Notes: generated by a model from the letters alone, not told the origin. Counted from the stretch's first letter, positions 42,401-54,148 are shown. The stretch is 64,000 nt of DNA from Skeletonema tropicum (GCA_037178625.1 CM074147.1:992001-1056000), one strand, 5' to 3'. Translations and numbers: made by a program.

Positions 42401-44789
42401 GCGGGTAAAGCTCAACATCATATTCTTCTTCAATATTCTTCGCACCGCCCTTGCTAGGACTGTAACTCATCTCGGTTCTCCCGGCCGGCTTGTTTGAGTG
42501 AAACGGTACAACACTGCGAACTATAGGAGGACCGCCATCATGCCATGCTTGAAGTGCACTCCATACTAGTGGCTCTACAAGCTCAAAATCTCTATGCCAG
42601 CGCAAGCCAGCCCTCAAAGAGAGAATTCCTTCATCCGAAAGAAGCATATTGTTGTCAATCTTACCCATGGAGTAGCTCCGCGCTGCCTTCTCGTCCCAGA
42701 CTTTGCCCTCTGTAAAATGCTCCCATGTCCTCCACCATTCTGCATTAATCACATGCCACAAGGTTCCATTTGGTCCCCGTGGCTGGGACGAGCCCTCTTT
42801 CTTTCGAGGATATCTGTATCTATGCCTTCTTTTTATCTCGCCTACAAGAACTCGCTCCAGAGAAGGCGAGGCTGGTCTGACCCCGAAGAGAACAGAGGCA
42901 ATTAACCGTAGATCCAGCAAATAAGGCCCGAGTCGAGTCTCTGACACCTGCATGGCCCCGTCTGTTTCTGACGACGAAATGCGGAGATGCCAACGTACAA
43001 AGCCATTGTAATCAAGAGAAGCATTTGCTAAATCTTGCTCAACGCTGTCGCTAGATTCAGAGATGACGTAATCAACAAGAATACTGAGCGGTACAGAGTG
43101 CAGCGGAGAAGTCTCATTTTCGGAGACGAATTCTGATTGATCAAGTTTGGATGGCAATAATCCGAGAATTGACGCAAAACTGGTATCAATGAGGGTCGTG
43201 AAAATGTTGTCTGAGCTATCATTGTTTTCCATCAAGTCACAAAGATAGTCATCATCATCGACCAATTCTACGCTCTCTTCGTTTCCAACTTTTGTTGACC
43301 ACGGCTTCTGCTGTGTTTGTGATGCATCTGATGGTGGTGAATCTCTCGCAAGGCGAAATGCTTCATGTTCCAAAAGTAGAAGCAACATCTTTCCAATTTG
43401 CGAACGCGTGAGGATTGTGTCATCGACTTGATTGCTTCCTTCCGCAACACGTTCTTGCCTTGGCAGTAGTTGAAATGTTTTGAAAGCAAGTCGTAGCAAC
43501 GGCACATCCGCAGCAAGTTTTTCACTTACAGCTCCAGAGAAATTATCGTCAACGTCGGTGTTCTTTATGGCATCCCAACGCACTGCGTCACAACCAAATG
43601 ACAGCGCGTCAAATATTGTCCAGTAGCACCCCTCCTCGGTTGACGTGGAAAAAGAAGTTGTTGCCTCATTTAGCTCTCCAACACAATCGCTTCCTCCTTC
43701 AATCCATAAGTTGCCACTCTGAGCTTTTCTCACCTCCTCGGTTCGACCCGCACATCCCCGAAATGTCCATCTCGCCAAGTCGACTGGGAGGTATCCACCG
43801 TGTCCTAGCTCGTCATTTGACTTAGATACAATCGTCACAAAACTCTGTTCGTCGATCACGTTGCGAGGTCGTGGAGCAGCTGCTGATTCCTGCATTTCGT
43901 CTGGTGCAAGGAGAACACCGGTATCTGGACAAACATTTGCTACTGCTGAACCTTCACCTTCTTGTGCAGGATCATTTGATTCATTGGTATCGCTATTGTT
44001 ATCATCAGGAGCCTCTCCATTCTTGCCCTCTTCAACATTGCCCTCTTCAACACTATCCATTGCATTATTTTGTTCCAGTGCACGAAAGCGACGTCGGATT
44101 TCGTACAAGACATTGTCTCCCTCCTCTTCGCCATCGTAAAGCCCATACTTCGAGCAGAGAGAATCAATCATTCGGAGTGGATCTGAGTTTACTATTCTCA
44201 GATGGTGCTCTGCCACCTTGGCCGAAGGCGGTAGCTTTCGTGGTAGCATACTGTTGAATAAAGATAGAAACCAATCCAGCAAAATATGTGACGCAATTAA
44301 GGATCGTTCATTTCTTTCCATTGATTTGGGAGCAAAAGGTCTCGGAACATATGTCAGTGTCGAGTGCACACCCTTTTGGAATCGATTCGGGTCAATGGAA
44401 TTAAGCATCCTCGGCCCCACGTTCCCCATCTGTTTCTGGGTTCGCTCAGAGTCATTCCCATCAGGTGTTGCATCATTCTTATCAGATTCGTACAAAAACA
44501 TCTTGTCCAGACACATCTTTGCCGATGGAGCTTTATAACTTTCCTCTCCGTAAATGTCCGACATAAATCGTTGAATTGTATCCCGTGTGAGAGTATTATG
44601 ACGTTGAAAGCCATCATAGATGCGAAAGGCGAGGAGACAAACCAATAGAAGACCATCACTCCTTGGTGGAAGATTGGGTTTCGTAGAAGAAGCTTCGACT
44701 ATTTCATCAGTATCACCTTCTTCTTCTTCTTCGGCACTTTCATCCATTTGTTCTTGTTGTTGCGTCTCTTTCCCCCTCTTCCCCACCAA
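39480..44789 (-). CDS. USP32: USP32-like ubiquitin-specific protease (DUSP-UBL-USP, CaaX end), frame-shifted
   Basis: A deubiquitinase of family C19. The exon at 44698 or 44789-42334 carries the N-terminal EF-hand-like region, LLFGVRPA-type linker and DUSP domain (TLWHVINAEWWRTWEHF, then RDFELVEPLVWSALQAWHDGGPP). A 77 bp intron (GTAAGT to TTTTTAG) leads to 42256, where the ubiquitin-like segment continues (YLPLADLVDTLSEGLGRDP). The catalytic domain starts with the Cys box NMGNTCYLNSTIQCL; further marks are HDAQELLAFLLDGL, two CxxC pairs (TCKTCKYES, CSKCQEE), HLKRFQF, the His box LTGGHYVAS, and WRLFND. The last four residues are CVIS, a prenylation box, as in animal USP32, which implies membrane attachment. 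One extra base near 42166 breaks the frame between the UBL and catalytic parts (see findings). It is convergent with the GTPase gene, 43 bp between stops. Confidence 0.88.
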
Positions 44790-46056
44790 TACGATTTTCC
44801 AAATCCATCAATTGCTGCCCAATCTCAACATGCGTTCGTTCCCTATCCACACGTCGTTCTTCCATCAAGCCCCTGTATTCAAAATCAATTTCTGCCAACC
44901 TACAAATTGCAAATGCAATAATCAAATCTGGAAGTAAAATTCGAGGTCGTCCTCGTCCCGATGCCACAACCTGTGCCATTCGATCCTCATGACTTGATCT
45001 CGTAAAGCTATTTTTGGCAGAAGATTTATCACCACCAGTCGACGACGCTCCATTGTTGGCTGCAGCCGCAGTAAGAGCAGCAGCCGCATTAACTGCATCA
45101 TCCATCAATATATTTGGATCTGGTGGAGTAGTACAAAGTGCATTAAACACACAGTCCATCAATGCCATGTGTCCATTCGGTCCCCGATCCGGAACAGTCG
45201 TGGGGGGGAATAACACACCCCTCCGTACAAAGGACTGTTTGTCCAATCCATGAACGGCATGCCACCGACGGATTGACATGTTGAATAGCATTTCGACAGT
45301 GTAGGGTGTCATTGTCGTCGTTGTGTGATTAGCATTTGTTTGGGACCGCTCGGACGATGATCTAGGATCATTATGTCCATGATTATTTTTGGACGTCCTA
45401 TCACTCAATCCCTTCATCAATCCTCGCCTTCCACTAGGACTACTGGAGACCTTGTTCTCATCCACACTATGACTGCTAATCCCCCCGCCTATATTTTCTC
45501 TAGACGTACTATTGCCGGAGGATGTGGAGGCCTCTTCCAAATCAGCGGTCAAATCATACTCATATCCAGGCACGCTGACAAACGCCATTTTACTCCATGC
45601 CAAGGCCACCCTTTTCCGAGTGCTGGGCGAAGGGGCGGCTGCGGCAAAATCATGTGATACACCCATTAATAACAAGTCAATCTCAGCCTGTTCCTCCGGG
45701 GACTCAGTTTCATCGAGGGGATGACGATATCGAATTGTTGGTGAGTTATTAAATTTGCCAAGTGCAATGCCATTGCCGCCAGGAGAGGAAGAAGATTTGC
45801 CCAGCGTGCCAAAGCCGCTGCCAGGAGGAGCAGTTGCCGGACCACAGCCACATCTCAAAAAGCTACGAATGATCAGGCGAGTTTTACCAATGCCCAGCAG
45901 TTGCACTGCCTCGGATGGTGGGAGGATGTCGGATAGGCGAGTTTGGGGTGTGGGAGGGCTGGTGCCGCCTTCGGGAGGTTGCCTCATTATTTCTTGTGTT
46001 GTAGATTGTAGATGTGTCCTCCTCTGCGCTGTGATACCGAGTAGTAACAATATCAC
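44740..46056 (-). CDS. Probable 5' part of the USP32-like gene
   Basis: A 438-codon frame whose end overlaps the USP32-like ORF by 50 bp, leaving no room for a separate promoter or 3' end. The likely start is ATG 45987. A 94 bp intron from 44792 (GTATTG) to 44699 (GAAATAG) would join it in frame to the downstream ORF; the summed length is then divisible by three apart from the one-base break at 42166. The total product would be about 2111 aa. Contents: Ser/Gly-rich linkers around more conserved patches (SEAVQLLGIGKTRLIIRSFL, VEMLFNMSIRRWHAVHGLD, LLPDLIIAFAICRLAEIDFE) that may correspond to the N-terminal EF-hand-like region of USP32. Alternatively it is a separate overlapping gene, or a frame shift in the G-rich run at 44770-44785 separates them. 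Confidence 0.55.
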   Translation of the reverse strand: MILLLLGITAQRRTHLQSTTQEIMRQPPEGGTSPPTPQTRLSDILPPSEAVQLLGIGKTRLIIRSFLRCGCGPATAPPGSGFGTLGKSSSSPGGNGIALGKFNNSPTIRYRHPLDETESPEEQAEIDLLLMGVSHDFAAAAPSPSTRKRVALAWSKMAFVSVPGYEYDLTADLEEASTSSGNSTSRENIGGGISSHSVDENKVSSSPSGRRGLMKGLSDRTSKNNHGHNDPRSSSERSQTNANHTTTTMTPYTVEMLFNMSIRRWHAVHGLDKQSFVRRGVLFPPTTVPDRGPNGHMALMDCVFNALCTTPPDPNILMDDAVNAAAALTAAAANNGASSTGGDKSSAKNSFTRSSHEDRMAQVVASGRGRPRILLPDLIIAFAICRLAEIDFEYRGLMEERRVDRERTHVEIGQQLMDLENRIGGEEGERDATTRTNG

Positions 46057-46918
46057 CGATGATCTATGTTTTTGATTACCGTGCCTTCATGGCCCAGTCC
46101 CCAGTCCTTCACAGTACGATATGATCTGTTGCCACTATTGTGCGCTCCAATGAATGATGTCCGGTCCTTATTGCCACTAAAATCTTTGTAACTTTGACAC
46201 AACATCGAGTTCGAACTCGAATCTCTGATTTTATTTGAGGCGGGCGGCGGCCGGCTGGCGCGGGGCCACAGTATGTAGGTAGCTACTTTAGGTAGAGGTA
46301 AGTGAAGGTTCCATCTCCGCTCCCAAGGGTAGGTACTTACATCCAGGGTGGGTGGCCGGAATTCTACTTCACAATATCATCGTGATGAAAATAGAATAAC
46401 GTGAAGAATAGTTGCACTCCTTCCTATTCCTTCCTTTTTTCTTACTCCTACACGTTTAGAGCTCCCCGCAATCGCTCTTCACTTCACGACACGCTCGACT
46501 GTCATTCTCGCTGCTCTTGTTGCTGGCCAAAACGAGATCTGCCCCTTCCCGTCATTAGGCATTTGGCATCACATTCACATTGGCAACGATTTGTGGTCCA
46601 TCAACTCTTGCCGAATGATGAAACATGAAAAACAAAGCGATGAAGGATATGTAGTGGTAAGTCCCCGTAGGAGTCGAGGATTCCTCTTAGACGCATGGTG
46701 GTTTCCCTTGCCTTCTCCTATCGTACGCAGTCGACAATATTATTATTCCAGCCAGGCGAGCAGGGCCAGATTCTCTCAGTCTTTTTCTTTGTCTATATTT
46801 ATATACCATTATATAGCAATATCTACTTTGCTCTAACGAACCTCTATATATCTACTAATTGCTGTGATCCACAAGACGTCTAGTGGCTCAGTGGTACGAC
46901 TTTCGCATATGACCAGCA
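46057..46918. other. Intergenic region, no gene supported
   Basis: Contains the upstream region of the USP32-like gene. A possible short exon (ATGATGAAACATG near 46615, ending at a GTAAGT at 46658) has no partner exon that I can find. A D-arm-like string (TAGTGGCTCAGTGGTA, about 46881) is not part of a complete tRNA. Confidence 0.4.
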
Positions 46919-48192
46919 CTAATCAAGAATCTCAATCTCTGTTACATCGCCAAATGCACCACGCAACCTTGTTTCGCGTCGAAGTCCCCTTTTCAAAGAT
47001 GGCATGGACTTCGATAGCAACTTGTTCAAGTCCTCTTGTGCTCTTAGCGAGGAATCATCTATACTGTCCAAGGACAAGGATGAGTCAAGCGAAGAGGAAG
47101 ATGAGTCATCCGATTCGGACGATTCATGTTTTCTATGCTGGCCACTTTCTGACTGTGATCGTTTGGAATGGCCCTTTTTGAGACATTTTTTAAGAGGTAT
47201 GTCTCCTGTTTGAAGCGACACAGATCTCTTGAATTCTTTCGTAGGGATACTAGGGTACTTTAGTGGCTTCTCAGAAACAGACTCACGCCGCCTAGATGGT
47301 GCTGCATGCTGCTTCTTGAGTGGATACATCTGGTTGTGACACTGTTCTCCTGAAGTCTTTCGTAAAAGGCAACTCTGGCATTATGGATGACCCCATTGCA
47401 TCATCCACTCCTGGTGATTCATCCGATCCATACGGAGACTGATTTCTTCGTTGACGAATGTAATTCCGACTGGTTACTTTCGTAATGCCCACCGTCATCT
47501 AGATTCGGCAAAGAACTTCTATGTGATACTGATGTGTTTCTTCGTTGACGGATGTATTCCGACTGGCTACTTTTGTAATGCCCCTCTTCATCTAGATTCG
47601 GCAATGAACTTCTAAATGATGCTGGAGCTCCTTCTCTTTTTGACACTGGTGACTTGGATCCTGTAGAAGAAACACGGTTGCTTTGTCGTGACGGCCTCTC
47701 CTCATGACGTCGCCCATGGTTTGATCTAACCTTTTTGGATTGGAGCTGCCCTTCTCGAACAGCCCCCCCAACAGGGTGTTGTGTATTCAGAGAGTCATCT
47801 GTATTATTCAATGTTCTAATATACTTTCCCCAATGGTCCAGGGGGATTGATTTTGTGCCCCCCTCTTCTGTCACTTGAACTTCAAGCATTCCTCCAACTT
47901 CATGCTTGATGACTTTAGCGTACGTGAAACTAAAGTCGGAGCGAAGGATGAAACAGTGGCCTCCTTTGCTTAGTCGCTTAACAGCAGCGACATGTTCATC
48001 GACGGATTGAAAGATTTTCACATCTGAGGGGCGGGCAGTGTCTCCGAGATTGTAAGTGCACATCTTTTTTGGCGTAGCAGCTGCATAAGAAGACGTAGGA
48101 ATGTAAAGAGGCGGATAGGATGCCTTAACTGGAGACTCAGAGGAGGCACGTCGTAAGTGCGTAGGAATCCTTTGGCTTTCGGGAGGATCCAT
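46919..48192 (-). CDS. Protein with repeated SSLPNLD modules, interrupted by two frame shifts
   Basis: Three overlapping frames continue one another on the minus strand: 48192-47419, 47498-47292 and 47329-46919. The span is 1274 nt, exactly two more than 424 codons, so two single-base insertions explain it; the restored product would be about 423 aa. Near residues 48-130 is a globular stretch (DVKIFQSVDEHVAAVKRLSK, GGHCFILRSDFSFTYAKV, IPLDHWGKYIRTL) that I cannot assign. Two modules of the form SSLPNLD-(E/D)(E/G)GHY-(K/E)S-(S/N)QSE-YIRQRRN follow; the second is broken by an extra T at about 47462. The C-terminus is basic and then Ser/Asp-rich. Function unknown. Confidence 0.65.
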
Positions 48193-49237
48193 GGTGCAGG
48201 ATCACTTTGCCGTAGAGGCCACTGACTTCTTATTAAGCTTTTACCCACAATAGTGGCGCAGTAATCTCAGCACGCAAAGCCAAGTAGATATCTCTTTAGC
48301 AAGAGGATGAGGCAGGATGGAGGCCTAGAGAGTAAGTAGTACATGCACCAGCACAGGCAATTCAGCTCAGATTGTGGCCAGGCAGCAGGGCAGATCTGTG
48401 TGTGTAACCTCTTCAATCTTCTAAGATATGATAGGTACTTACGGGACTTCATTCATCCTTCGTTTTGTCGCTGCAACACTTTGAACTACTTTGAACCACA
48501 GTAGGTCCACAGAAGTTGCCCGCGGGAGTGTCAGCTGATGGGGGCGGGCAAATATCGTGGACGGGCAATTATAAGTACTGAAACGGCATTTATTTGTTGA
48601 GCAGTGTCCGGTCTCATGTCCGGATTCTGAGCGGGCAATTATCGTGAATGGGCAAGTAGTGCGGCGGAGAACTTCTTTGAACTCACTTCACCTTGTGTTT
48701 CAGATCTGAATGCGGTTTGGGAGTTCTTGCGTTTCAGGATCTGGATGCCAACAAATTGCGAACCGCATCACCGGATCAGCCGGAAATGGCCACCGAGCAG
48801 CCCAGTGGTGCAATTCAAGAGAGTTCGCATAAACTTTAGGCTTAAAAGGTTCAGACTACTAATTCCTATGTAAAAATTGAAAATGATGAACTTGAAGGAG
48901 TTGGACATTTTACCAACCTGCAAGGAAGAAAGCTTCTCTAGAGAGAGTGGTAGTAGGTAGCTTTACATACAAACCTCCAAATGGACGGAGGTTAACCTAT
49001 GTGACGTACCGCAATAAACGAGAGATTATTCCAGCTTCCAGCTGCCAGCCAGCTAGCCAGCCGACAGAGAATAAGAATCAGCAAGTATTACAATTTAAGG
49101 CAACAATATCGATCACGCACAATATCCATCCTCGCATGTTCAGTGGTTTTTTTATACATCATAATATTATGTATCATCTTCTCCCAAATGAAGAGTAATA
49201 TGTTGTGTGTGAATGCATGGCTTGTTCTTGAGGTGTC
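48193..49237. other. Intergenic region, no gene seen
   Basis: Upstream region of the 46919-48192 gene. It has a short repeated word, GCGGGCAA(A/T)TATCGTG(G/A)A, at about 48543 and 48631. Nothing else is recognisable. Confidence 0.45.
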
Positions 49238-49501
49238 TTATGTACATCTGGAAAAGCTCTTGTCTTTTTTTTGATGTGCGCCTGGCAAAGAGTTTAGAAT
49301 AAGCTTCCGTTTTCGACTCCTTTCATTGTTTCCACCACAAGTAGAACGATGAAAAGACGAAGAAGAATCCTCTAGTAAGCTCTCAAGGTCAATGCATTCA
49401 TTGAGACTGACACTTTCGTGAGAGCAGTCTCTGCTCTCAATGTAAGCTACGGCGTGTGCCGCTGAAGGAGATGGTTCTATTGAATTGGAGGAGCGTGACA
49501 G
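49238..49501 (-). CDS. Unassigned terminal coding exon without an ATG
   Basis: An 87-codon frame from 49501 to the stop at 49240-49238, preceded by a good acceptor (ATATTGTAG). It reads LSRSSNSIEPSPSAAHAVAY, IESRDCSHESVSLNECIDLE, SLLEDSSSSFHRSTCGG and then basic (RSRKRKLILN), a composition typical of real protein. A donor GTAAGT lies about 65 bp upstream (near 49574), but its exon would join out of frame, so the 5' part is unresolved. There is no family match. It would be missed by any search that requires an ATG. Confidence 0.45.
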   Translation of the reverse strand: MSRSSNSIEPSPSAAHAVAYIESRDCSHESVSLNECIDLESLLEDSSSSFHRSTCGGNNERSRKRKLILNSLPGAHQKKDKSFSRCT

Positions 49502-49867
49502 CTACAATATGATACCCCAGATGCTTCTGTTTACTTTGCGATGGACTGGCTGGGATTTGGATCTACTTGAACTTACAAATCATACTGGCTGAGTCCAAAA
49601 AAATTTTATTATAGACTCATTTGGACATGGACAGAAGAACCGAGCGCGAGCGAGCGACCATGTATTTACATCATAAAGAAGTACGAAACCATGGGGTAGT
49701 TGGTAGTTGCACACCACAGGTCTCGGTTATCTCTACTCAGCGATGGTTGGTTGATGGTATGTTTGGGATGATGAGAGGGGTGAAAACAAGTGATTTGTGT
49801 AGGTGGTATCTATGATTATGTACTTTGACGTATGTAGGAGCTGAGACTTCGAGATAACCTCTAACTC

Positions 49868-50352
49868 CTCAAGCACCCAAACCACCCAAACGAAGAGCTC
49901 AAAAATACTACACGGCCGCTGTCAAAATAGAGGAAGTTAATCAAAGACCTATGGGCTGATCGGTGGCTAGTCGTTACTATGGACTATTATGAAGATGTTA
50001 TTATGCTTGGATGCAGAAGAAACGGTCATCAGGGTGTTCAATAACTCCTGTTCAGTGGCCGGCGAGCGCCGAAAATCGCCGTTATAAATCGTCACCATTC
50101 TGCCTCTCCTCGGTGGATTTGGCAGCGGCGAGGGCTTCGCCACCGACATAATAATCCATAGTAACGACTAGCCACCGCTCAGTCCATAGGTCGGCGATTA
50201 ACTTGCTCTATTTTGGCAGCGGCGATAGGGCATAATGGTGCCGTGCCATGGTCGGCGGGTGTTGATCATCGTGTCACGCGTAGAAAGCTAGTTGAGATTG
50301 ACACGCGGGCATTATTTTTGAGCTCTTCGTTCGGCCCGTTTGGGTGCTTGAG
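49868..50352. mobile_element. Foldback (long inverted repeat) element of about 485 bp
   Basis: The outer ends are CTCAAGCACCCAAAC at 49868 and its inverse ending at 50352. The arms continue inward through CGAAGAGCTCAAAAATA, CCGCTG(T/C)CAAAATAGAG, AAGTTAATC, GACCTATGG and GGTGGCTAGTCGTTACTATG, ending near 49992 on the left and 50144 on the right. The right arm has an extra 80 bp (about 50222-50305). The loop of about 150 bp is GC-rich with a GGCAGCGGCGA word. No ORF. Typical of MITE or foldback elements. Confidence 0.85.
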
Positions 50353-50665
50353 ATCTTAGAGCTTCTACGAAGACATTCCTCTCTACATACCTTAAAGTAC
50401 TATAATCGTACATACTAGTACCACACATCACTTTCAAACGCACTCATTTGACATCCATTCTTCCACACTACCATCACTTCTTTAGACCCAATCAACCGTC
50501 TGAATGCTATCGTAGATGCGAGACCTGTAGTGTGGGTAGTTGTGACAAATCGACTTTTTGCCCCTTTTGGCGCGCCCTCATCATCGTCAACTTTTGCTCG
50601 CTTTTTGACAACTCTCTTTCACATTTCTTCAAGCAAGCAAGCAACCAACAGCAAACAGTAGCAAG

Positions 50666-52560
50666 ATGAAGGAAGTCTCACCCCCTAACACCAATGATGC
50701 ATCACCAACAGATGTAACGGGATCATTGGCAAATGCATTCGATGGGGGTCGCGGCGGCGGCGGCGGCGGCGGTGTGCCGGTCGCTGCACAGCCAACGCCA
50801 TCGCCGCCTGCTGTGGCAGATGCCGCTGCCGCTGCATCATCCAATGCGGCCATTGAAGCAAAGCCCAAAGCGGCCGTAGAAATTGTTGCCAAGAGTGATT
50901 CAAAGGTAGAAGTCGTAAGGCATGACGCGATCAGCCGTCGATCGTGCTCCATTGCCGGGACGCCAACATTGCCCTCCTCCACGAAGAAAATTTCCGGCAT
51001 GACCATGCCGATGTCATTGCAACACTCCGAAGAAAAGACTGCTGTGAGTTATCAACCTACAAAGTTCACTCCGATCAGACCAGCATACTCTATTGCTTCA
51101 CAAAGCACGTCCCGTGGCTCTGGAAATTCCCCAACTACGTCAAGAAGCATGGATTTGAATCTCTTCGGTCAAGAAATACTTGCAACATCTGCTTCGGCCA
51201 TGATGGATGGATATGGCTACGACGATTTTAGCATCAATAGAGAATCAGCAATGATAATGACTCCCATACCTCCGTTGGGAGAGACAAATACCGTTCATGA
51301 CTATCCTACTCACCAAGACGATTATGCTTTACCTCCATTCCTCCAAGCTCACCTCGACGAGACATACGCGGCTTCAAGTTCTTCGAGCAAGGTAGCCCTT
51401 CCGCCTCTTTCTGCTACCAGCATTGATGATGGACAAGAAGGAGACATTTTCCTACAACTAACTTCGTCGTACCTTCCAAATCTCACGACCGGAACTGCAA
51501 CTGCATCCACTCCATTCAAAGTGACTGCGCTTGGAACAACTGCTCCTACCTAACCCAGCAGGAAGGCGAGTTGCAGTCAACAACGGCAATGTTCACACAG
51601 GGAATCAGCAGTGGTATGGCGCCGTTGTCACGCACGCAAAAGATGCCCACATCCATCCCAGCAAAGACTTCCGCAATCTTTGCTTCCTCGTCCTTTACGA
51701 AGAATCGCTCTGCACGGGCACTTCCTCTGAGGAAACGACCACTGAGGGAAGAGGATGAACCTGAAATCGAGACTGCCGACACGAAACAGCTCGTCAAGGA
51801 TGAGAAGAAAGCAAAGGCAAAAAGTAGCAACAGGCCCAGAGGACCATCGACAAAAAAGCCCTCAGTCAAAAAGCCAACTCTCGTTCGCCATAACTACAAT
51901 GAGAACCGATCGACATGCAAATGTGCCAAGAGTAGGTGCCTCAAACTCTATTGCGATTGCTTCCAATCTGGTAGGTTGTGTGATCCAGAAAATTGTGGCT
52001 GCAAATCTTGTATGAATCTAGACAAGTACAATGGACCGAATGGGGCGAGGACCAAAGCTATCAACGAGTGCTTGGCGAAAAATCCCAAGGCTTTTGAGAA
52101 GCGGCAGAAGAGTACCGATGAAGGATGCAGGTGCAAGAAGAATAAGTGAGTTCAAAAAGAGAATGTGGTTGCTAGTTCTTTTTGCTTTGTACTTATAATG
52201 ATACTCATCATTGCATCGCCTACACCTTGCGTTGTTGTCAGGTGCTTGAAAAAGTATTGTGTCTGCTTCAATGCCGGCATCAAGTGCAACGAATCATGTC
52301 AGTGCAGGGACTGCGGGAATCAAGACGTCGCAGAGGAGAACCATATTCTCACTAGTGAAGTAACCGGGGTTCAAAACGTCAATATCCAGGACAATGGTGA
52401 AGTCATCGTTGAGGTGCCTCCAACCAAGTACGTCAAGGTTGCTTCCATGGGAGGTCGTCTTCCTACGACGTCACCCTTCACAGACTCTTCGGAGTCCTAT
52501 GAATGTGAATCCCTGCCACACCCACCTCTGCAATATCAGGATACAATTCCAAATGCATAG
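50666..52560 (+). CDS. CXC-domain (tesmin/TSO1/LIN54-like) DNA-binding protein, frame-shifted
   Basis: Nuclear protein with two cysteine-rich CRC repeats, which in LIN54 and TSO1 bind CHR-type promoter elements in cell-cycle and developmental control. First repeat: CKCAKSRCLKLYCDCFQSGR then LCDPENCGCKSCMN. The linker ends GCRCKKN. Second repeat: KCLKKYCVCFNAGIKCN then ESCQCRDCGN. A 96 bp intron (52146-52241, GTGAGT to TTGTCAG) splits the second repeat and is certain from the restored cysteines. The first 296 codons (disordered, Ala/Gly/Ser-rich) run from ATG 50666 to a stop at 51553, and the CXC part continues in another frame from about 51556. Total length is one base short of 600 codons, so a single missing base near 51550 is likely. 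The product would be about 599 aa. Confidence 0.85.
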
Positions 52561-52968
52561 CATCATTCACGGCGGTTTCTTGCTTGGTCCGACTCAAAGC
52601 GAGGTTGAACCCCAATTCACAGCAGAAGTCTGAAGTGAATCATGACGAGAGAGACCCTCCGGCAAGTCCAGAACATCAAGTTACTCTCAGTTTGCTTCAC
52701 TCTATTAGACATCGACAATAAGCATATCATAATCATTTTCTATACAGCGAAAATAGGAATTTCAATAATAAAATAGTTACTTTACAGCTTGACAGTCTCT
52801 CATATTCTCACTAAAACGCTTTGTTAAGTCTTGGCATGAGGATATTAACTCAGCTGCCTTTCTCAGAGGACTTGCATACGAGCATCTCTCTTGATATATG
52901 TTTGTCCTGCAGCAACTCAGATATTGGTTATGCTGCCTTACTTTCATATCCCTTGTAATGTTTGTTTC
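52561..52968. other. Convergent intergenic region, no gene seen
   Basis: Probably the 3' untranslated sequences of the CXC gene and the membrane-protein gene, which face each other. Confidence 0.5.
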
Positions 52969-53814
52969 TTAGGCAACCTTTTTTTTGCTTTCGGGATCCC
53001 AGAAGTAGGGCAATGCTGCCAAAACAGCACTATGTAAGGTGATGTCATACCACACGTGACCACCTACTTTCCTGAGCAACTCTTCACATGACAAGAGCTC
53101 TAGAATCCCAACTGCGGTGCACACGACAAAGAGCTTGCCAACCAAGGGAGAGAACGTTGGTTGATCAGATAACAGTCCCGTAATGCAAGAAAGAGGATGC
53201 ACAACAACAAAAAGAGCAGGCAATATGTATTCTCCACCGGCAGCGCCATTTGCAATTTGGGAGACAATGAGAGCAAAGGCAAAACTGATGACAAAAGTGA
53301 TTGCCCTAATCCCTCCGAATCCGAATGTCACAATAATAACTGAAAGAACGAAGGAAAAGATGTTGAAGAGCAGAAATCCGAGTTCTGTAGTGTCTTCGTC
53401 CACATCGGCGTAGCAGTTGATCTTCGTGTCCAATACGTCCTGAGTTAAAAACCAGTGCAGGATTCCGTGAGCGAGAATGATGAACCCAGTCGCAAGGTAG
53501 GTTGGCAAAGTTTCTTTCTTGTTTTCGTTTTCATCCATTACATAAAGGACCACTGCCACTAGCGTAAGGATAACATCGACCACAAAGGCAGCCAGGTGTG
53601 AATTGACAGAAAAGTCGGGCTTACAGCCAGTTTGGCTCGGATAGGTCCCAACTAGACTGGGATCATCGCCCTCATATTTCCCCCAGACACAAAATCCAAA
53701 GAGGAGCGAATCCGGTAGTTTTCCAGAAGTAACCAGTCCGAAAATGACGGCATAGATGATCGAGAGCAAGGAAGCTAGCGACCATGCAGGCTTTTGCTGA
53801 ATAAGGCTAACCAT
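52969..53814 (-). CDS. Seven-helix membrane protein with a KKxx ER-retrieval tail
   Basis: 281 aa in one exon. About seven hydrophobic segments (residues near 11-30, 73-93, 104-122, 145-165, 168-188, 193-213 and 225-243). Between the first two is a loop with three cysteines (CVWGKYEGDDPS, TGCKPDFS). The chain ends ...WDPESKKKVA, so lysines stand at positions -4 and -3, the dilysine signal that keeps membrane proteins in the ER. Histidines in the helices (ILAHGILHWFL, VVHPLSC, ITLHSAV) could bind a cofactor or metal, but I recognise no family. Likely an ER membrane protein of unknown activity. Confidence 0.78.
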   Translation of the reverse strand: MVSLIQQKPAWSLASLLSIIYAVIFGLVTSGKLPDSLLFGFCVWGKYEGDDPSLVGTYPSQTGCKPDFSVNSHLAAFVVDVILTLVAVVLYVMDENENKKETLPTYLATGFIILAHGILHWFLTQDVLDTKINCYADVDEDTTELGFLLFNIFSFVLSVIIVTFGFGGIRAITFVISFAFALIVSQIANGAAGGEYILPALFVVVHPLSCITGLLSDQPTFSPLVGKLFVVCTAVGILELLSCEELLRKVGGHVWYDITLHSAVLAALPYFWDPESKKKVA

Positions 53815-54148
53815 TTTGAAGCGCGGAAAACGTGTGATTGGGGAACGTATTATGTGAGTGATAGCTATCTACTCCTATTTATTGTATTTATGCAATGAAG
53901 ATGAAGAGGTCTTGTGACGTGCTGCACGGCTGAGTAAGCATAATATAAGCGAAGGTGTGGTGTGAAAAGTATCTTGATCGTTGGTTGGTCGGTGCAGTAT
54001 CTTGGGTGGTCTTGGATCTTTGCCTTCATTCGGCCTTCGCAAAATCTTTTTCTTCAAGTCGAAGATGGTCAAAAGACACCCGTCTGATGCGAATACCGCA
54101 TCATACTAAGTACAGCACGGCGTAACTTCTTATTAACCTTTCTACTCA

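Noticed and set aside
46875..46950. tRNA-like string TAGTGGCTCAGTGGTA
   Set aside because: Only a D-arm-like part is present; no matching anticodon stem, T arm or acceptor pairing could be built.
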